Positions 10,338-21,119 of a DNA stretch of 52,089 nt are shown piece by piece; the stretch's first letter is position 1, and each line of letters begins with the position of its first letter. The stretch lies in assembly GCF_003284925.1 (NCBI RefSeq), contig NZ_QMEX01000015.1, positions 1 through 52,089 on the forward strand, read 5' to 3'. A program made the position numbers and the translations under genes. The notes below the pieces were generated by a model. That model ran no database searches. It saw only the letters and a program-made list of their open reading frames with translations, and was not told the origin of the DNA. Origin of the DNA: Mycolicibacter senuensis (lineage in GTDB: Bacteria > Actinomycetota > Actinomycetes > Mycobacteriales > Mycobacteriaceae).

Positions 10338-12124
10338 GACATGTCCTCCTTCGGCTCGCACAGCTGGAACCAGTAGAAGCCGTGCCCGGGCAGCGTGAGC
10401 AGATACGGGAGTTTTCCGATCGGCGGGAACTCCACGGACCCGGTCAGCTCCACCGGCGTACGGCCATCCCAGTGCTGCAGATTCAGTTCGATCGGCTGGG
10501 GAAACCGCGACAGGTTGTTGACGCACAGCACCGTGTGGCCCTCGTCGCCGGACAATTCGCGCACATAGGCCAGCACCGACGGATTGGAGCCGCCCAGTTC
10601 CCGGAACCCGCCGAGGGCGAATGCGTCGTACCGGCGCCGGATGGCGAGCATGGTGCGAGTCCAGTTCAGCAATGAGGTGGAGGTGTCGCGTTGCGCTTCG
10701 ACGTTGACCGACTGATGGCCGTAGACCGCGTCTTGAATGGGCGGCAGGTAGAGCCGGCCGGGATTGGCGGTGGAGAAACCGGCGTTGCGGTCGGGGGTCC
10801 ACTGCATCGGGGTGCGCACCGCGTCGCGGTCGCCCAGCCAGATGATGTCGCCCATCCCGATCTCGTCGCCGTAGTAGAGGATGGGTGAGCCGGGCAGCGA
10901 CAGCAACAATGCGGTGAACAGTTCGATCTGGTTGCGGTCCTTGTCCAGCAGTGGTGCCAGCCGCCGCCGGATTCCCACGTTCGCCTTCATCCTGGGGTCT
11001 TTCGCGTATTCGGCGTACATGTAATCGCGCTCGTCGTCGGTGACCATCTCCAATGTCAGCTCATCGTGGTTGCGCAAAAAGATCCCCCACTGCGCCAGCT
11101 CCGGGATCGGTGGTGTCTGGGCCAGGATCTCCGAGATCGGAAAGCGCGATTCACGGCGCACCGCCATGAAAATGCGTGGCATCAACGGGAAATGGAAGGC
11201 CATGTGGCACTCGTCGCCGCCGGTCTCGGGATCACCGAAATATTCGACGACGTCGCTGGGCCATTGGTTCGCCTCGGCCAGCAGCACCCGGCCGGGGAAC
11301 TCCTCGTCGACCACCTTGCGGCAGCGTTTCAGGAAAGCGTGTGTCTCGGGGAGGTTTTCGCAGTTGGTGCCTTCCCGTTCGAACAGGTAGGGCACCGCGT
11401 CCAGCCGAAAGCCGTCGATGCCGAGGTTCAGCCAGAACCGCAGCACGTCGATCATCGCTTCCTGCACCGCCGGGTTCTCATAGTTCAGGTCGGGCTGGTG
11501 GGAGAAGAACCGGTGCCAGTAGAACTGCTTGCGCACCGCGTCGAACGTCCAGTTGGACTCCTCGGTGTCGACGAAGATGATTCGGGCGTCGGCGTACCGT
11601 TCGCTGGTGTCACTCCACACGTAGAAGTCACCGTGCGGGCCGTCCGGGTCATGCCGCGACTGCTGAAACCAGGGGTGGCTGTCGGAGGTGTGGTTCATCA
11701 CCAGGTCGGTGATGATCCGGATGCCGCGCCGGTGTGCCGCGTCGAGCAGTTCGACGAAGTCATCGACGGTGCCGAACTCCGGCAACACCTTGTAGAAGTC
11801 ACGGATGTCATAACCACCGTCGCGCAACGGCGAATCGTAGAACGGTGGCAGCCACAGGCAATCGACGCCGAGCCACTGCAGGTAGTCCAATCGCTCGGTC
11901 AGGCCGCGTAGGTCGCCGATGCCATCGCCGTTGGAGTCGTAGAACGCCCGAACCAGCACCTCGTAGAACACCGCACGCTTGAACCAGACGGGGTCGGCGG
12001 GCAGTGCCGCGGCGTCACCGAAATCATCGGCGGTCGGATGCTCCACGAGGCCGTGTTCGACATGGCTGCCGGCTGCCGGGTCTGGGGGGTGCTGACCGAA
12101 CTCGTCGTCAACGTCGGTGGCCAT
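10334..12124 (-). CDS. treS: TreS, trehalose synthase/maltose alpha-glucosyltransferase
   Basis: A 596-residue GH13 enzyme that interconverts trehalose and maltose and feeds maltose to Mak. The catalytic barrel shows the nucleophile Asp242 in [21 protein letters not shown], the acid/base Glu284 in VLLAEANQW and Asp354 in [11 protein letters not shown]. The conserved calcium-binding stretch is [12 protein letters not shown]. The first 40 residues are acidic and low in complexity, as in mycobacterial TreS. It begins 30 bp after the malQ stop and overlaps mak by the ATGA at 10334-10337, so malQ-treS-mak form one minus-strand unit. No strong ribosome-binding site is visible in front of its ATG, which suggests coupling to malQ. 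Confidence 0.96.
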   Translation of the reverse strand: MATDVDDEFGQHPPDPAAGSHVEHGLVEHPTADDFGDAAALPADPVWFKRAVFYEVLVRAFYDSNGDGIGDLRGLTERLDYLQWLGVDCLWLPPFYDSPLRDGGYDIRDFYKVLPEFGTVDDFVELLDAAHRRGIRIITDLVMNHTSDSHPWFQQSRHDPDGPHGDFYVWSDTSERYADARIIFVDTEESNWTFDAVRKQFYWHRFFSHQPDLNYENPAVQEAMIDVLRFWLNLGIDGFRLDAVPYLFEREGTNCENLPETHAFLKRCRKVVDEEFPGRVLLAEANQWPSDVVEYFGDPETGGDECHMAFHFPLMPRIFMAVRRESRFPISEILAQTPPIPELAQWGIFLRNHDELTLEMVTDDERDYMYAEYAKDPRMKANVGIRRRLAPLLDKDRNQIELFTALLLSLPGSPILYYGDEIGMGDIIWLGDRDAVRTPMQWTPDRNAGFSTANPGRLYLPPIQDAVYGHQSVNVEAQRDTSTSLLNWTRTMLAIRRRYDAFALGGFRELGGSNPSVLAYVRELSGDEGHTVLCVNNLSRFPQPIELNLQHWDGRTPVELTGSVEFPPIGKLPYLLTLPGHGFYWFQLCEPKEDMS

Positions 12125-12154
12125 ATTTCGACATGTACCCGATTCGCGTCGCGA

Positions 12155-14170
12155 TTACCTGCCATCCGGGGGATCGTGCACGTCGCCGGGCCTCGGCACG
12201 CCACCCGGTGAGAACAATGCCGCGGTCCGGGCGACTCTCGGATCGGCGCGCAACTGTTCGAACGACTCGCGCAGCGGCAGCCGCCAGTTCGGATATTCAT
12301 CGACGGTGCCGGGCAGATTGGGCTGGCGGGGTTCGGCCAATACGTCATAGGGGGAGATGAGTTTCAGCCGGCTCGGGGTGGCGGCCAGCAAGCGGTGCAT
12401 GGCGTCGATGATCTCGGGTTCGTCCGCGTCGTCGCGGGGCTCGAGCAGCCCTTCGGAGCGCAGCAGCGCCAGCCATTCGGCCCGTTCGCGCTCGGCGGCG
12501 GCTTGGGCGGCCGCCGCGTCGTCGAGCAGGCCCCGCTCGGCGCGGGCCGCGACGTGCTGGGCACGCAGGAATCCGGCCGCGGTGGGCAGGTCGTGGGTGG
12601 AGATACTGGCGGCCACCTGCGCCGGCCACTTCGCCGGTGGCAGCAGCGGCTGGCCCGGTGCCGATTCGTCGCGGGTGAACCAGGAGACGGCGCAGCCCAG
12701 CATGCCGTTGCCGGCCAGTGTCCGGGTGACCTCCGGTTCGACGGTGCCCAGATCCTCGCCGATGACGACAGCATCGGCGCGATGGGCTTCCAGCGCCAGC
12801 ACCGCCAGCATGACGTCGGCGTCGTAGTGGACGTAGGTGCCGCGATCCGGGCTTTCTCCGGGCAGGATCCACCACAGCCGCCACAGGCCGGCGACGTGAT
12901 CGATGCGCACCCCGTCGGCGTGGGCGAGTACGGCACGCAGCATGTCGCGCACCGCGGTGTAGCCGGTGGCGGCCAACCGGTCCGGTCGCCACGGCGGTAG
13001 CCGCCAGTCCTGACCGTGCGGGCTGAACGTGTCCGGGGGCGCCCCGACGCTGGCCGCACCGGCCAGCAGGTCGGCCAGTGCCCAGGCATCGGCGCCGTCG
13101 GCGTCCACGCCGACGGGCAAGTCGTGCAGTACCCCCAGCGCCATGCCCGAGTCCGTTGCGGCGCGCTGCACCGCCGCCAGTTGTTCCTCGCAGCGCTGTT
13201 GCACCCAGGCGTGAAACGCGATCCTCGGTGCGAGCTCCCGACGTGCGGCCGCCACCGCGGGCCCGGCCGCATCGTGCAGCGACGCCGGCCACCTCGTCCA
13301 CCTGCCGCCGTGGCGCTCGGCCAGCGCACAGTAGGTCGCCCAGTCGCGCAACGCGGTGTTGCCGGGCGACTCGTCCAGCGGGGACGGGCGGCCGTCGGCG
13401 CGCCAGAGCGACTCCAGGGCGGCCCGTTTGGCCGCCCAGACCAGGTCGTAGTCGATCCGCGCCGTGTCGGCAGCAACCCGCAGCGCATCGACCTCCGCCC
13501 GGGTGTCCGGGTCGGCGCGGTGATAGACCGCGAGGTCGGGGATGCACAGCGCCAGCGGATTGGCGAACCGCCGGCTCGACGGCGTGTACGGCGAAGGCTG
13601 CACCGGATGGGTAGGGCCCGGGGCGTGCAGCGGGTTGAGCAACACCGCTCCGGCGCCGTGCTCGCCGGCCGTCCAGCACACCCAGTCCCGCAGGTCCGAC
13701 AGGTCGCCGATACCCCACGAACGGGCGGACCGCACCGCGTAGAGCTGCAGCATCCATCCCCAGGTGGCCGGGGCCGCCGGCGCCCGCGGGGGAGCGGCGA
13801 CCAGTGTGACCTGCCGACCATCGCGCAGCGCAAGCTCATACCAACCGGGCGGCAGGCCGGCGGGCAGTTCGTCGCGCACCGTCCGGCGTTCGCCGTCCTC
13901 ACTCACCAGCTGGGTGGCCCCGGGAAGCGGCTGCGCACGCCCGGTCACCCGCACCGCCACCGTGGGCGGCGCGGCGCCGGCGCGATCGGGCTGGTCCAGT
14001 CGGGCCAACTCGCGACGCCGCTCGGTTTCGTCGCCCGCTTCGACGTCGAGCAGCCGAAGTATCCGGATCACCACGTCGGCGTCGACCTGCACCAGCTCCC
14101 GCCGCTCATTGCGATAGCAGCTCGCCACGCCGTGCGCGGCCGCCAGCCGGCGCAGGTCATCAGGCACCAC
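12155..14170 (-). CDS. malQ: MalQ, 4-alpha-glucanotransferase (amylomaltase)
   Basis: A 671-residue GH77 disproportionating enzyme that moves maltosyl or longer glucan units between chains and releases glucose. The N-terminal 150 residues are the beta-rich extension of the bacterial MalQ subgroup. The catalytic region begins at WGWMLQLYAVRSARSWGIGD; the nucleophile is in GVRIDHVAGLWRLWWIL, the acid/base in VIGEDLGTVEPEV and the third carboxylate in STHDLPTAAGF. The start is one of two adjacent GTG codons (14170 or 14167). It is divergent from treX, with a 157-bp gap that must hold both promoters. It heads the malQ-treS-mak unit. In M. tuberculosis malQ (Rv1781c) is not linked to treS or mak. 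Confidence 0.94.
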   Translation of the reverse strand: MVPDDLRRLAAAHGVASCYRNERRELVQVDADVVIRILRLLDVEAGDETERRRELARLDQPDRAGAAPPTVAVRVTGRAQPLPGATQLVSEDGERRTVRDELPAGLPPGWYELALRDGRQVTLVAAPPRAPAAPATWGWMLQLYAVRSARSWGIGDLSDLRDWVCWTAGEHGAGAVLLNPLHAPGPTHPVQPSPYTPSSRRFANPLALCIPDLAVYHRADPDTRAEVDALRVAADTARIDYDLVWAAKRAALESLWRADGRPSPLDESPGNTALRDWATYCALAERHGGRWTRWPASLHDAAGPAVAAARRELAPRIAFHAWVQQRCEEQLAAVQRAATDSGMALGVLHDLPVGVDADGADAWALADLLAGAASVGAPPDTFSPHGQDWRLPPWRPDRLAATGYTAVRDMLRAVLAHADGVRIDHVAGLWRLWWILPGESPDRGTYVHYDADVMLAVLALEAHRADAVVIGEDLGTVEPEVTRTLAGNGMLGCAVSWFTRDESAPGQPLLPPAKWPAQVAASISTHDLPTAAGFLRAQHVAARAERGLLDDAAAAQAAAERERAEWLALLRSEGLLEPRDDADEPEIIDAMHRLLAATPSRLKLISPYDVLAEPRQPNLPGTVDEYPNWRLPLRESFEQLRADPRVARTAALFSPGGVPRPGDVHDPPDGR

Positions 14171-14327
14171 GACAACGGCTATACCCGCAGCCGGAACCTT
14201 TCAACAAGATCAGCGAGGACCGCGCGATGACCGTAGTGTCGTAGCCGACGAGAGTTTGGCCATCCGGCAGGCGGGTAGCCACGACCGAGTGTCGCGGAAA
14301 CGGACGGCCTGACCAGATTGAGTGAAT

Positions 14328-16526
14328 ATGGGCATTACCCGAAATCCGGAGAGGAAGGTCAGCGCAGTCACGGAAGCAGCCGAGAAACCACCGGTGTCAC
14401 CGACCGTCTGGCCTGGCAGCAGCGCCCCGCTCGGAGCCGGCTACGACGGCGGTGGCACCAACTTCGCGCTGTTCTCCGAAATCGCCGAGCGGGTGGAGCT
14501 CTGCCTGATCGACGAGAACGGCGAGCAGACCTGCATCCCGCTCGAGGAGGTGGACGGCTACGTCTGGCACGCCTACCTGCCGACGGTCTCGCCCGGGCAG
14601 CATTACGGCTTTCGGGTGCACGGGCCGTTCGAACCGGCCGACGGGCACCGTTGTGATTCCAGCAAGCTGTTACTGGACCCCTACGGACGGGCGTTCGCCG
14701 GGGACTTCGACTTCGGACAGGCGCTGTTCTCCTATGACATGACGGCCGGCGGCGAAGCGGTGAGCGCCGAAACCCTGCCGAGGGTCGATTCGCTGGGCCA
14801 CACCATGACCAGCGTGGTGATCAACCCGTACTTCGACTGGGCATCCGATCGCCCACCGAAGACGCCCTACCACGAAACGATCATCTACGAGACCCATGTG
14901 AAGGGCATGACACAGACCCATCCGGACATCCCGGAGGAACTGCGCGGCACCTACGCCGGCCTGGCCCACCCGGTCGTGATCGAGCACCTCAAGGCGCTCA
15001 ACGTCACGGCGGTCGAACTGATGCCGGTACACCAGTTCATGCACGATGACCGACTGTTGCAGCTGGGCCTGCGAAACTATTGGGGTTACAACACTTTCGG
15101 CTTCTTCGCCCCGCACAGCCAGTATGCGGCGAACCGGACGCCGGGTGCCGCCGTGGCGGAGTTCAAGACCATGGTGCGCACCTTCCACGAAGCCGGTATC
15201 GAGGTGATCCTCGACGTGGTCTACAACCACACGGCCGAGGGCAACCATCTCGGCCCGACCATCAATTTCCGGGGCATCGACAACGCCGCCTACTACCGGC
15301 TCGTCGAAGAGGACCGCAGTCGCTACATGGATTACACCGGTACGGGCAACAGCCTCAATGCCCGCAACCCGCATGCGTTGCAGCTGATCATGGATTCACT
15401 GCGCTACTGGGTGACCGAGATGCACGTCGACGGCTTCCGCTTCGACCTGGCATCGACGCTGGCCCGCGAATTCTATGATGTCGACCGCCTTTCAGCGTTT
15501 TTCGACCTGATCCAGCAGGACCCGGTGGTCAGCCAGGTCAAGCTGATCGCCGAACCCTGGGATGTCGGCGAAGGCGGCTACCAGGTCGGCAACTTTCCTG
15601 CCTTGTGGACCGAATGGAACGGGAAGTACCGCGACACCGTGCGCGACTTCTGGCGTGGTGAGCCGGAGACGCTGGGCGAGTTCGCCTCCCGGCTCACCGG
15701 GTCATCGGACCTCTACGAGGCCACCGGGCGCCGGCCCGGCGCCAGTATCAACTTCGTCGTCGCCCACGACGGCTTCACCCTGCACGACCTGGTCTCCTAC
15801 AACGAGAAACACAACGAGGCCAACGGCGACGACAACACCGACGGCGAGAGCCACAACCGGTCGTGGAACTGCGGCGTCGAAGGCCCCACCGACGACCCGG
15901 ACATCCTGGCGCTACGGGGCCGCCAGATGCGCAACATCATGGCCACCCTGATGCTGTCGCAAGGCACGCCGATGATCGCGCACGGTGACGAAATCGGCCG
16001 CACGCAGCACGGCAACAACAACGCCTACTGTCAGGACTCCGAACTGGCTTGGATGGATTGGTCACTGGCTCAGACCAATGCCGATCTGCTGGACTTCACC
16101 CGCCGGGTGACGCAGCTTCGCAAAGACCATCCGGTGTTTCGCCGGCGCCGCTTTTTCGAGGGCCTTCCGGCGCGCCACGGCGACGAGGTCGGCGACATCG
16201 CGTGGTTCACCCCCGCCGGGCAGGAGATGAACCAGGACGACTGGGACAGCGGATTCGACAAGTGCATCATGGTCTTTCTCAACGGTGAGGCGATCCGCGA
16301 GCCCGACGTACGTGGCCAGCGCATCGTGGATGACTCCTTCCTGCTGTGCTTCAATGCGCACCAGGATGAGGTCGAATTCGCCGTTCCCGGACCGGATTAC
16401 GCACAGGAATGGAGCGTCGAACTAGACACCGCCGAGCCGGCGGCAACGGATGAACGGGTGGTGCCGGCAACGGCCGCGTTGCCCGTTGCGGGGCGTTCGC
16501 TGCTCGTCTTGCGGAAAGTGCGCTGA
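14328..16526 (+). CDS. treX: TreX (GlgX), glycogen debranching enzyme
   Basis: A 732-residue isoamylase-type GH13 enzyme that hydrolyses alpha-1,6 branches and supplies linear maltodextrins to TreY. CBM48 lies at about residues 25-110 ([19 protein letters not shown]). The catalytic barrel has [15 protein letters not shown] with the nucleophile, [18 protein letters not shown] with the acid/base and [17 protein letters not shown] with the third carboxylate. The product follows M. tuberculosis TreX (Rv1564c) over its whole length. ATG at 14328 is chosen; an in-frame GTG at 14322 is equally possible, and neither has a clear ribosome-binding site. A GGAGAGG at 14349-14355 has no usable in-frame start after it. 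It leads treX-treY-treZ, with treY 4 bp downstream. Confidence 0.95.
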   Translation: MGITRNPERKVSAVTEAAEKPPVSPTVWPGSSAPLGAGYDGGGTNFALFSEIAERVELCLIDENGEQTCIPLEEVDGYVWHAYLPTVSPGQHYGFRVHGPFEPADGHRCDSSKLLLDPYGRAFAGDFDFGQALFSYDMTAGGEAVSAETLPRVDSLGHTMTSVVINPYFDWASDRPPKTPYHETIIYETHVKGMTQTHPDIPEELRGTYAGLAHPVVIEHLKALNVTAVELMPVHQFMHDDRLLQLGLRNYWGYNTFGFFAPHSQYAANRTPGAAVAEFKTMVRTFHEAGIEVILDVVYNHTAEGNHLGPTINFRGIDNAAYYRLVEEDRSRYMDYTGTGNSLNARNPHALQLIMDSLRYWVTEMHVDGFRFDLASTLAREFYDVDRLSAFFDLIQQDPVVSQVKLIAEPWDVGEGGYQVGNFPALWTEWNGKYRDTVRDFWRGEPETLGEFASRLTGSSDLYEATGRRPGASINFVVAHDGFTLHDLVSYNEKHNEANGDDNTDGESHNRSWNCGVEGPTDDPDILALRGRQMRNIMATLMLSQGTPMIAHGDEIGRTQHGNNNAYCQDSELAWMDWSLAQTNADLLDFTRRVTQLRKDHPVFRRRRFFEGLPARHGDEVGDIAWFTPAGQEMNQDDWDSGFDKCIMVFLNGEAIREPDVRGQRIVDDSFLLCFNAHQDEVEFAVPGPDYAQEWSVELDTAEPAATDERVVPATAALPVAGRSLLVLRKVR

Positions 16527-16530
16527 GGCG

Positions 16531-18831
16531 ATGACGCCGCGGCCGGTGCTGTCCACCTATCGGTTGCAGCTGCGCGGCCCGGACAGCGGATTCGCGTTCA
16601 CCTTCGCCGACGCCGAAGGGCTGCTGGACTACTTCGACGATCTGGGCGTCTCGCACCTTTACCTGTCACCGGTTATGACCGCGGTACGCGGCTCGGCGCA
16701 CGGCTACGACGTGGTCGATCCGACCACCGTGTCTGCCGAGCTGGGCGGTGCGCAGGGGTTGGCGCGGCTGGCGGCGGCCGCGCATGCCCGCGGAATCGGT
16801 CTGATCGTCGACATCGTGCCCAATCACGTCGGGGTGGCGAAACCGGAGCAGAACCGGTGGTGGTGGGATGTGCTCAAGCACGGGCGTTCCTCGCCGTACT
16901 CGGTGTTCTTCGATATCGATTGGGAGCTGGGTGACGGCCGGATCATCCTGCCGGTGCTGGGATCTGACGGCGACGTCGCCGATCTGGCGGTCGACGGTGA
17001 ACGGCTGCGACTGGGTGATCTGGTGTTTCCGATCGCGCCGGGTACCGGGACCGGAACCGGCGCGCAGGTTCACGACCGCCAGCACTACCGGCTGGTCGGG
17101 TGGCGTAACGGCACGTGTGGATACCGGCGCTTTTTCTCGATCACGTCGCTGGCGGGTCTGCGGCAAGAGGATCGGACGGTGTTCGATGCCTGGCACGCCG
17201 AGCTGTCTCGCTGGTTTCACGACGGTCTCGTCGACGGCGTGCGGGTAGATCACCCGGACGGGCTGTCGGATCCGTGTGAGTATCTGGAATGGCTGCGTGC
17301 CCTGGTGGGAGCCGATGCCTGGATTGTCGTCGAGAAGATTCTGGCCGTCGACGAATCGCTTGAGCCGACCCTGCCGGTGGCCGGCTCCACCGGCTACGAC
17401 GTGCTGCGGGAGATCGGCGGGTTGTTCATCGACCCGAATGGCGAGCCGGCGCTGACCGAGCTGGTCGAGACCGCCGGGGTCGACTATCGCGCGATGCCGA
17501 CGTTGCTGGCCGAACAGAAGGAGATCACGGCCGCCGAGACGCTGGGCAGCGAACTGGCTCGGCTGTGCCGTTGCGTGGTGAGCGCCACCGGCGCGGACCA
17601 TCCGCTGCTGTCCGAAGCCATCGTGGCCCTGCTCGGCCGGCTGGGCGTCTACCGCAGCGACTACCCCGGCCTGGTGGCGACACTATCGGTGGCGTTGGCT
17701 GAAACGCAGTCTGGCAAACCGGAACTCGGCGAACCGCTGGCATTGCTGGCGGCCGCGATCGCCGTCGACGGGCAGTGCTCGACCCGGTTGCAGCAGCTGT
17801 GCGGGGCGGTGACCGCCAAGGCGATCGAAGACTGCCTGTTCTACCGCGATGCCCGGCTGGTCTCGCTCAACGAGGTCGGCGGCGACCCGCAGTGTTTCGG
17901 GGTGGGGGCGGCCGAATTTCATGATCGGGCCGCGACCCGGGCGCGGTGCTGGCCGCACACCATGACTACGCTGTCCACCCACGACACCAAACGCGGCGAG
18001 GACGTGCGGGCCCGCATCGGCGTGCTGTCACAGGTGCCCTCGTTGTGGGCCGAGTTCGTTGCCCGGTGGGAGGCCGTTGTCCCATCGCCGGACCTGGCGA
18101 CCGGACTGTTCCTCTGGCAGAACATCTTCGGGGTATGGCCGCTGGACGGCACGACGGCCCCCGCGTTACGGGAGCGGCTGCACGCCTACGCGCAGAAGGC
18201 GGTACGCGAAGCCGGCCGCCGTACCTCATGGCACGACCCCGACACCGAGTTCGAGGATGCGGTACACCGCTGGCTCGACGACGTACTGGACGGACCGATC
18301 GCCAAGCAACTGACCGAGTTCGTCACCGAACTCGCTCCGCACATCGAAAGCGACATGTTGGGCCAGAAACTCCTGGCGTTGACCGTTCCCGGCATCCCGG
18401 ACGTGTATCAGGGCACCGAACTGCCAGAGGACAGTCTGGTCGACCCGGACAACCGGCGAGCGGTCGACTACACCGCGCGCCGTGCGGCATTCACGTCGTT
18501 GCGGCACCCGAAGATGCGGGTCGTCGCCGCGGCGCTGCGAATGCGGCGAGCGCGTCCGGACACCTTCCGGCACGGCGGCTATCACCCCGTGCTGGCGTCG
18601 GGTCCGGCCGCCGAACACGTCGTCGCCTTCGCCAGGGGTCACGACGTGGTGGTAGCGGTCAGCCGCTGGACGGTGCGGCTGCGCGACACCGGATGGCGCG
18701 ACACCGTCGTCGCGATCCCGCCGGGGCGCTGGGTCGACGCACTGTCGGGCGTCGAGCACAGCGGACCGACACCGGCCGCGGAGTTGTTCGCCACGCTGCC
18801 GGTAGCCCTGCTGGAGCGCGTCGATGACTGA
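16531..18831 (+). CDS. treY: TreY, maltooligosyltrehalose synthase
   Basis: A 766-residue GH13 enzyme that turns the reducing-end alpha-1,4 bond of a maltodextrin into the alpha,alpha-1,1 bond of trehalose. The start is clear: MTPRPVLSTYRLQL aligns with the N-terminus of the family, and the ATG lies 4 bp after the treX stop. The catalytic residues are in LVDGVRVDHPDGLSDP, DAWIVVEKILAVDESL and TLSTHDTKRGEDVRARI. The length is that of M. tuberculosis TreY (Rv1563c). The gene ends in an 8-bp overlap with treZ, so the two step enzymes of the TreYZ route are translationally coupled. Confidence 0.95.
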   Translation: MTPRPVLSTYRLQLRGPDSGFAFTFADAEGLLDYFDDLGVSHLYLSPVMTAVRGSAHGYDVVDPTTVSAELGGAQGLARLAAAAHARGIGLIVDIVPNHVGVAKPEQNRWWWDVLKHGRSSPYSVFFDIDWELGDGRIILPVLGSDGDVADLAVDGERLRLGDLVFPIAPGTGTGTGAQVHDRQHYRLVGWRNGTCGYRRFFSITSLAGLRQEDRTVFDAWHAELSRWFHDGLVDGVRVDHPDGLSDPCEYLEWLRALVGADAWIVVEKILAVDESLEPTLPVAGSTGYDVLREIGGLFIDPNGEPALTELVETAGVDYRAMPTLLAEQKEITAAETLGSELARLCRCVVSATGADHPLLSEAIVALLGRLGVYRSDYPGLVATLSVALAETQSGKPELGEPLALLAAAIAVDGQCSTRLQQLCGAVTAKAIEDCLFYRDARLVSLNEVGGDPQCFGVGAAEFHDRAATRARCWPHTMTTLSTHDTKRGEDVRARIGVLSQVPSLWAEFVARWEAVVPSPDLATGLFLWQNIFGVWPLDGTTAPALRERLHAYAQKAVREAGRRTSWHDPDTEFEDAVHRWLDDVLDGPIAKQLTEFVTELAPHIESDMLGQKLLALTVPGIPDVYQGTELPEDSLVDPDNRRAVDYTARRAAFTSLRHPKMRVVAAALRMRRARPDTFRHGGYHPVLASGPAAEHVVAFARGHDVVVAVSRWTVRLRDTGWRDTVVAIPPGRWVDALSGVEHSGPTPAAELFATLPVALLERVDD

Positions 18832-20542
18832 CTTCGCCGTCTGGGCGCCGGCCTCGGCAACCGTCGCCCTCGATGTCGATGGGGTCTCCTACCCGATGAC
18901 CCGTGCCGACGGCGGCTGGTGGCGGACGACGGTCGAGGCCCGCGCCGACGCCCGCTACGGCTATCTGCTCGATGACGACCCCGCGGTGCTGCCGGATCCG
19001 CGGTCGGCCCGTCAGCCCGACGGCGTGCACGCGCGCTCGGCGTTGTGGGACGAGACCGGCCCGGCTTGGACCGACGACGACTGGGCGGGGAAGCCGGTCG
19101 AAGGCGCGGTGATCTACGAACTGCACATCGGCACCTTCACCCCGGCCGGCACCTTCGATTCGGCCATCGCGAAGCTAGATCACCTGGTCGACTTGGGTGT
19201 CGACTTCGTCGAACTGATGCCGATCAATGCCTTCTCCGGGACGCACGGCTGGGGATACGACGGGGTGCTGTGGTACGCGGTACACGAACCCTATGGCGGC
19301 CCGGACGGGCTGGCGCGCTTCGTCGATGCCTGCCACGGCCGCGGCCTGGGAGTGTTGATCGACGCCGTCTTCAACCACCTCGGGCCGTCCGGGAACTACC
19401 TGCCCCGCTTCGGCCCGTACCTGTCGCAAGCACGCAATCCCTGGGGCAACGCCATCAACATCGACGGCCCCGACTCCGACGAAGTACGCCGCTACATCAT
19501 CGACTGCGCGCTGCGCTGGATGCGTGTCTTCCACGCCGACGGCCTGCGGCTCGATGCCGTGCACGCGCTGGTGGACACCACGGCGATCCACCTTCTCGAG
19601 GAACTGGCCGCCGAGACCGACGCGCTCGCAGCGCAGTTGGGCCGCCCGCTGTCGCTCATCGCCGAAAGCGACCGCAACGACCCGCGGACCATCACCCGTC
19701 GTGAAGACGGAGGGTATGGGATCACCGCGCAATGGGACGATGACATCCACCATGCCATCCACACCGCGGTATCCGGTGAGCGACAAGGTTATTACGCTGA
19801 CTTCGGCAGTATCGCCACGCTGGCGACCACGCTGCGTAACGGCTTCTTCCACGCCGCCACGTACTCGTCGTTCCGGCGCCGGCGGCACGGTCGTCCACTG
19901 CCCACCTCGCAGATCCCGGCCACCCGGCTGCTGGCGTACACCTGCACCCACGACCAGGTTGGCAACCGGGCGCTCGGTGACCGCCCCTCGCAGTACCTGA
20001 CCGCCGGCCAGCTCGCGATCAAGGCGGCGCTGGTGCTGCTATCGCCGTACACCGCAATGCTTTTCATGGGTGAGGAATGGGGCGCGCTGACCCCTTTTCA
20101 GTTCTTCACCTCGCATGAGGACCCGCAAGTGGCACGCGCTACCGCCGAGGGCCGCAAAGCCGAGTTCGCCGAGCACGGCTGGGACGCCGACGAGATCCCG
20201 GACCCCCAGGACCCCGATACCTTCCGGCGATCCAAGCTGGACTGGGACGAGGCCGACGGGCACCGCCATCGGCAGCTGCTCGGCGTCTACCGGGCGCTGA
20301 TCGGGCTGCGCGCCGAAGCGGATCTGGCCGATCCCTGGCTGACCCATCTCACGATCGACTACGACGAGGACGACCGCTGGATCGCCATGCGCCGTGGTCG
20401 GTTGGTGCTCATCTGCAACCTGGGTGAGGCCACGGTGGGCGTTCCGGTGTCCGGCGAGCCGGTGCTGGCGTGGGGATCACCGGGCTACGGCGAGGAGACG
20501 ACGCGGTTGCCGGGGCACACGTTCGCGGTGCTGCGGACTTAG
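18824..20542 (+). CDS. treZ: TreZ, maltooligosyltrehalose trehalohydrolase
   Basis: A 572-residue GH13 hydrolase that releases free trehalose from the TreY product. The N-terminal FAVWAPASATVALDVDG is the family's CBM48-like domain. The barrel shows ELMPINAFSGTHGWGYDGVLW, the nucleophile in FHADGLRLDAVHALVD, the acid/base in PLSLIAESDRND and the third carboxylate in YTCTHDQVGNRALGDR. Its ATG lies within the end of treY (8-bp overlap). The gene ends convergently with the small secreted-protein gene, and the two stops overlap by 4 bp (20539-20542). This is where the inserted glucan/trehalose cluster meets the steroid genes again. Confidence 0.95.
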   Translation: MTDFAVWAPASATVALDVDGVSYPMTRADGGWWRTTVEARADARYGYLLDDDPAVLPDPRSARQPDGVHARSALWDETGPAWTDDDWAGKPVEGAVIYELHIGTFTPAGTFDSAIAKLDHLVDLGVDFVELMPINAFSGTHGWGYDGVLWYAVHEPYGGPDGLARFVDACHGRGLGVLIDAVFNHLGPSGNYLPRFGPYLSQARNPWGNAINIDGPDSDEVRRYIIDCALRWMRVFHADGLRLDAVHALVDTTAIHLLEELAAETDALAAQLGRPLSLIAESDRNDPRTITRREDGGYGITAQWDDDIHHAIHTAVSGERQGYYADFGSIATLATTLRNGFFHAATYSSFRRRRHGRPLPTSQIPATRLLAYTCTHDQVGNRALGDRPSQYLTAGQLAIKAALVLLSPYTAMLFMGEEWGALTPFQFFTSHEDPQVARATAEGRKAEFAEHGWDADEIPDPQDPDTFRRSKLDWDEADGHRHRQLLGVYRALIGLRAEADLADPWLTHLTIDYDEDDRWIAMRRGRLVLICNLGEATVGVPVSGEPVLAWGSPGYGEETTRLPGHTFAVLRT

Positions 20543-21096
20543 AACACCGTCTGGGCGCAGGTGGACGGCGTGGTCAGGTTGACCCCGCTGTAGACCACCT
20601 GGATGTGGGTGCACACGATCACGTTGGCGTCGGTCTTGGGCCGGCCGGTGGAGTACTCCAACACGTCGATGCTGCCGTTGGTCTGGTACTTCTCCGGTGG
20701 GCCTTCGCCGTAGTACATCGACTGGATCACCGCGCCGGTGCCGTCCTTGAACACCTTCGTTCCCGGCCCGCCGCGGTCCTTGAACCAGCCCTCACCGCCG
20801 TCGGTGTGCACGTCGAGATACGCGGTCCGCTTCGAAGAGCGGATCTCGGTGCTCTGGCGGGCCCACAGGTCGGGCGGGAAGCCGGTCAACCCCTCCGGCG
20901 TCTGCAGTCGCACCCCGACCGTGAAACGGCACAGCGGCGGCGCGGCGCAGTCCACCCAACTGTGGGTCTGCAGCTGATCGAACTCGTTGACCGGCATCAG
21001 ACTGGTCTTGGTGTCACTCGCCGCCGCGGAGATCGCGGGCGGGATCAGCGCGGCCAACAGCGTCACCGTGGCCGGCACCATCAGCAACCGTTTCAT
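20539..21096 (-). CDS. Secreted protein of unknown function (Rv3572-like)
   Basis: A 185-residue protein beginning MKRLLMVPATVTLLAALIPP, a Sec signal peptide with a basic start, a hydrophobic core of about 16 residues and likely cleavage after AISAAA. The mature part has WVDCAAPPLCRF and VIVCTHIQVVYSG plus a C-terminal TCAQTVF: four cysteines that could form two disulfides in the cell envelope. It sits next to kshB in the same direction, 23 bp after the kshB stop, exactly where Rv3572 stands in M. tuberculosis. It is therefore probably transcribed from the KstR-controlled kshB promoter. No enzyme motif is recognisable; its function is unknown. Confidence 0.8.
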   Translation of the reverse strand: MKRLLMVPATVTLLAALIPPAISAAASDTKTSLMPVNEFDQLQTHSWVDCAAPPLCRFTVGVRLQTPEGLTGFPPDLWARQSTEIRSSKRTAYLDVHTDGGEGWFKDRGGPGTKVFKDGTGAVIQSMYYGEGPPEKYQTNGSIDVLEYSTGRPKTDANVIVCTHIQVVYSGVNLTTPSTCAQTVF

Positions 21097-21119
21097 GTCG
21101 CACCAACCTAGACCCGAGA

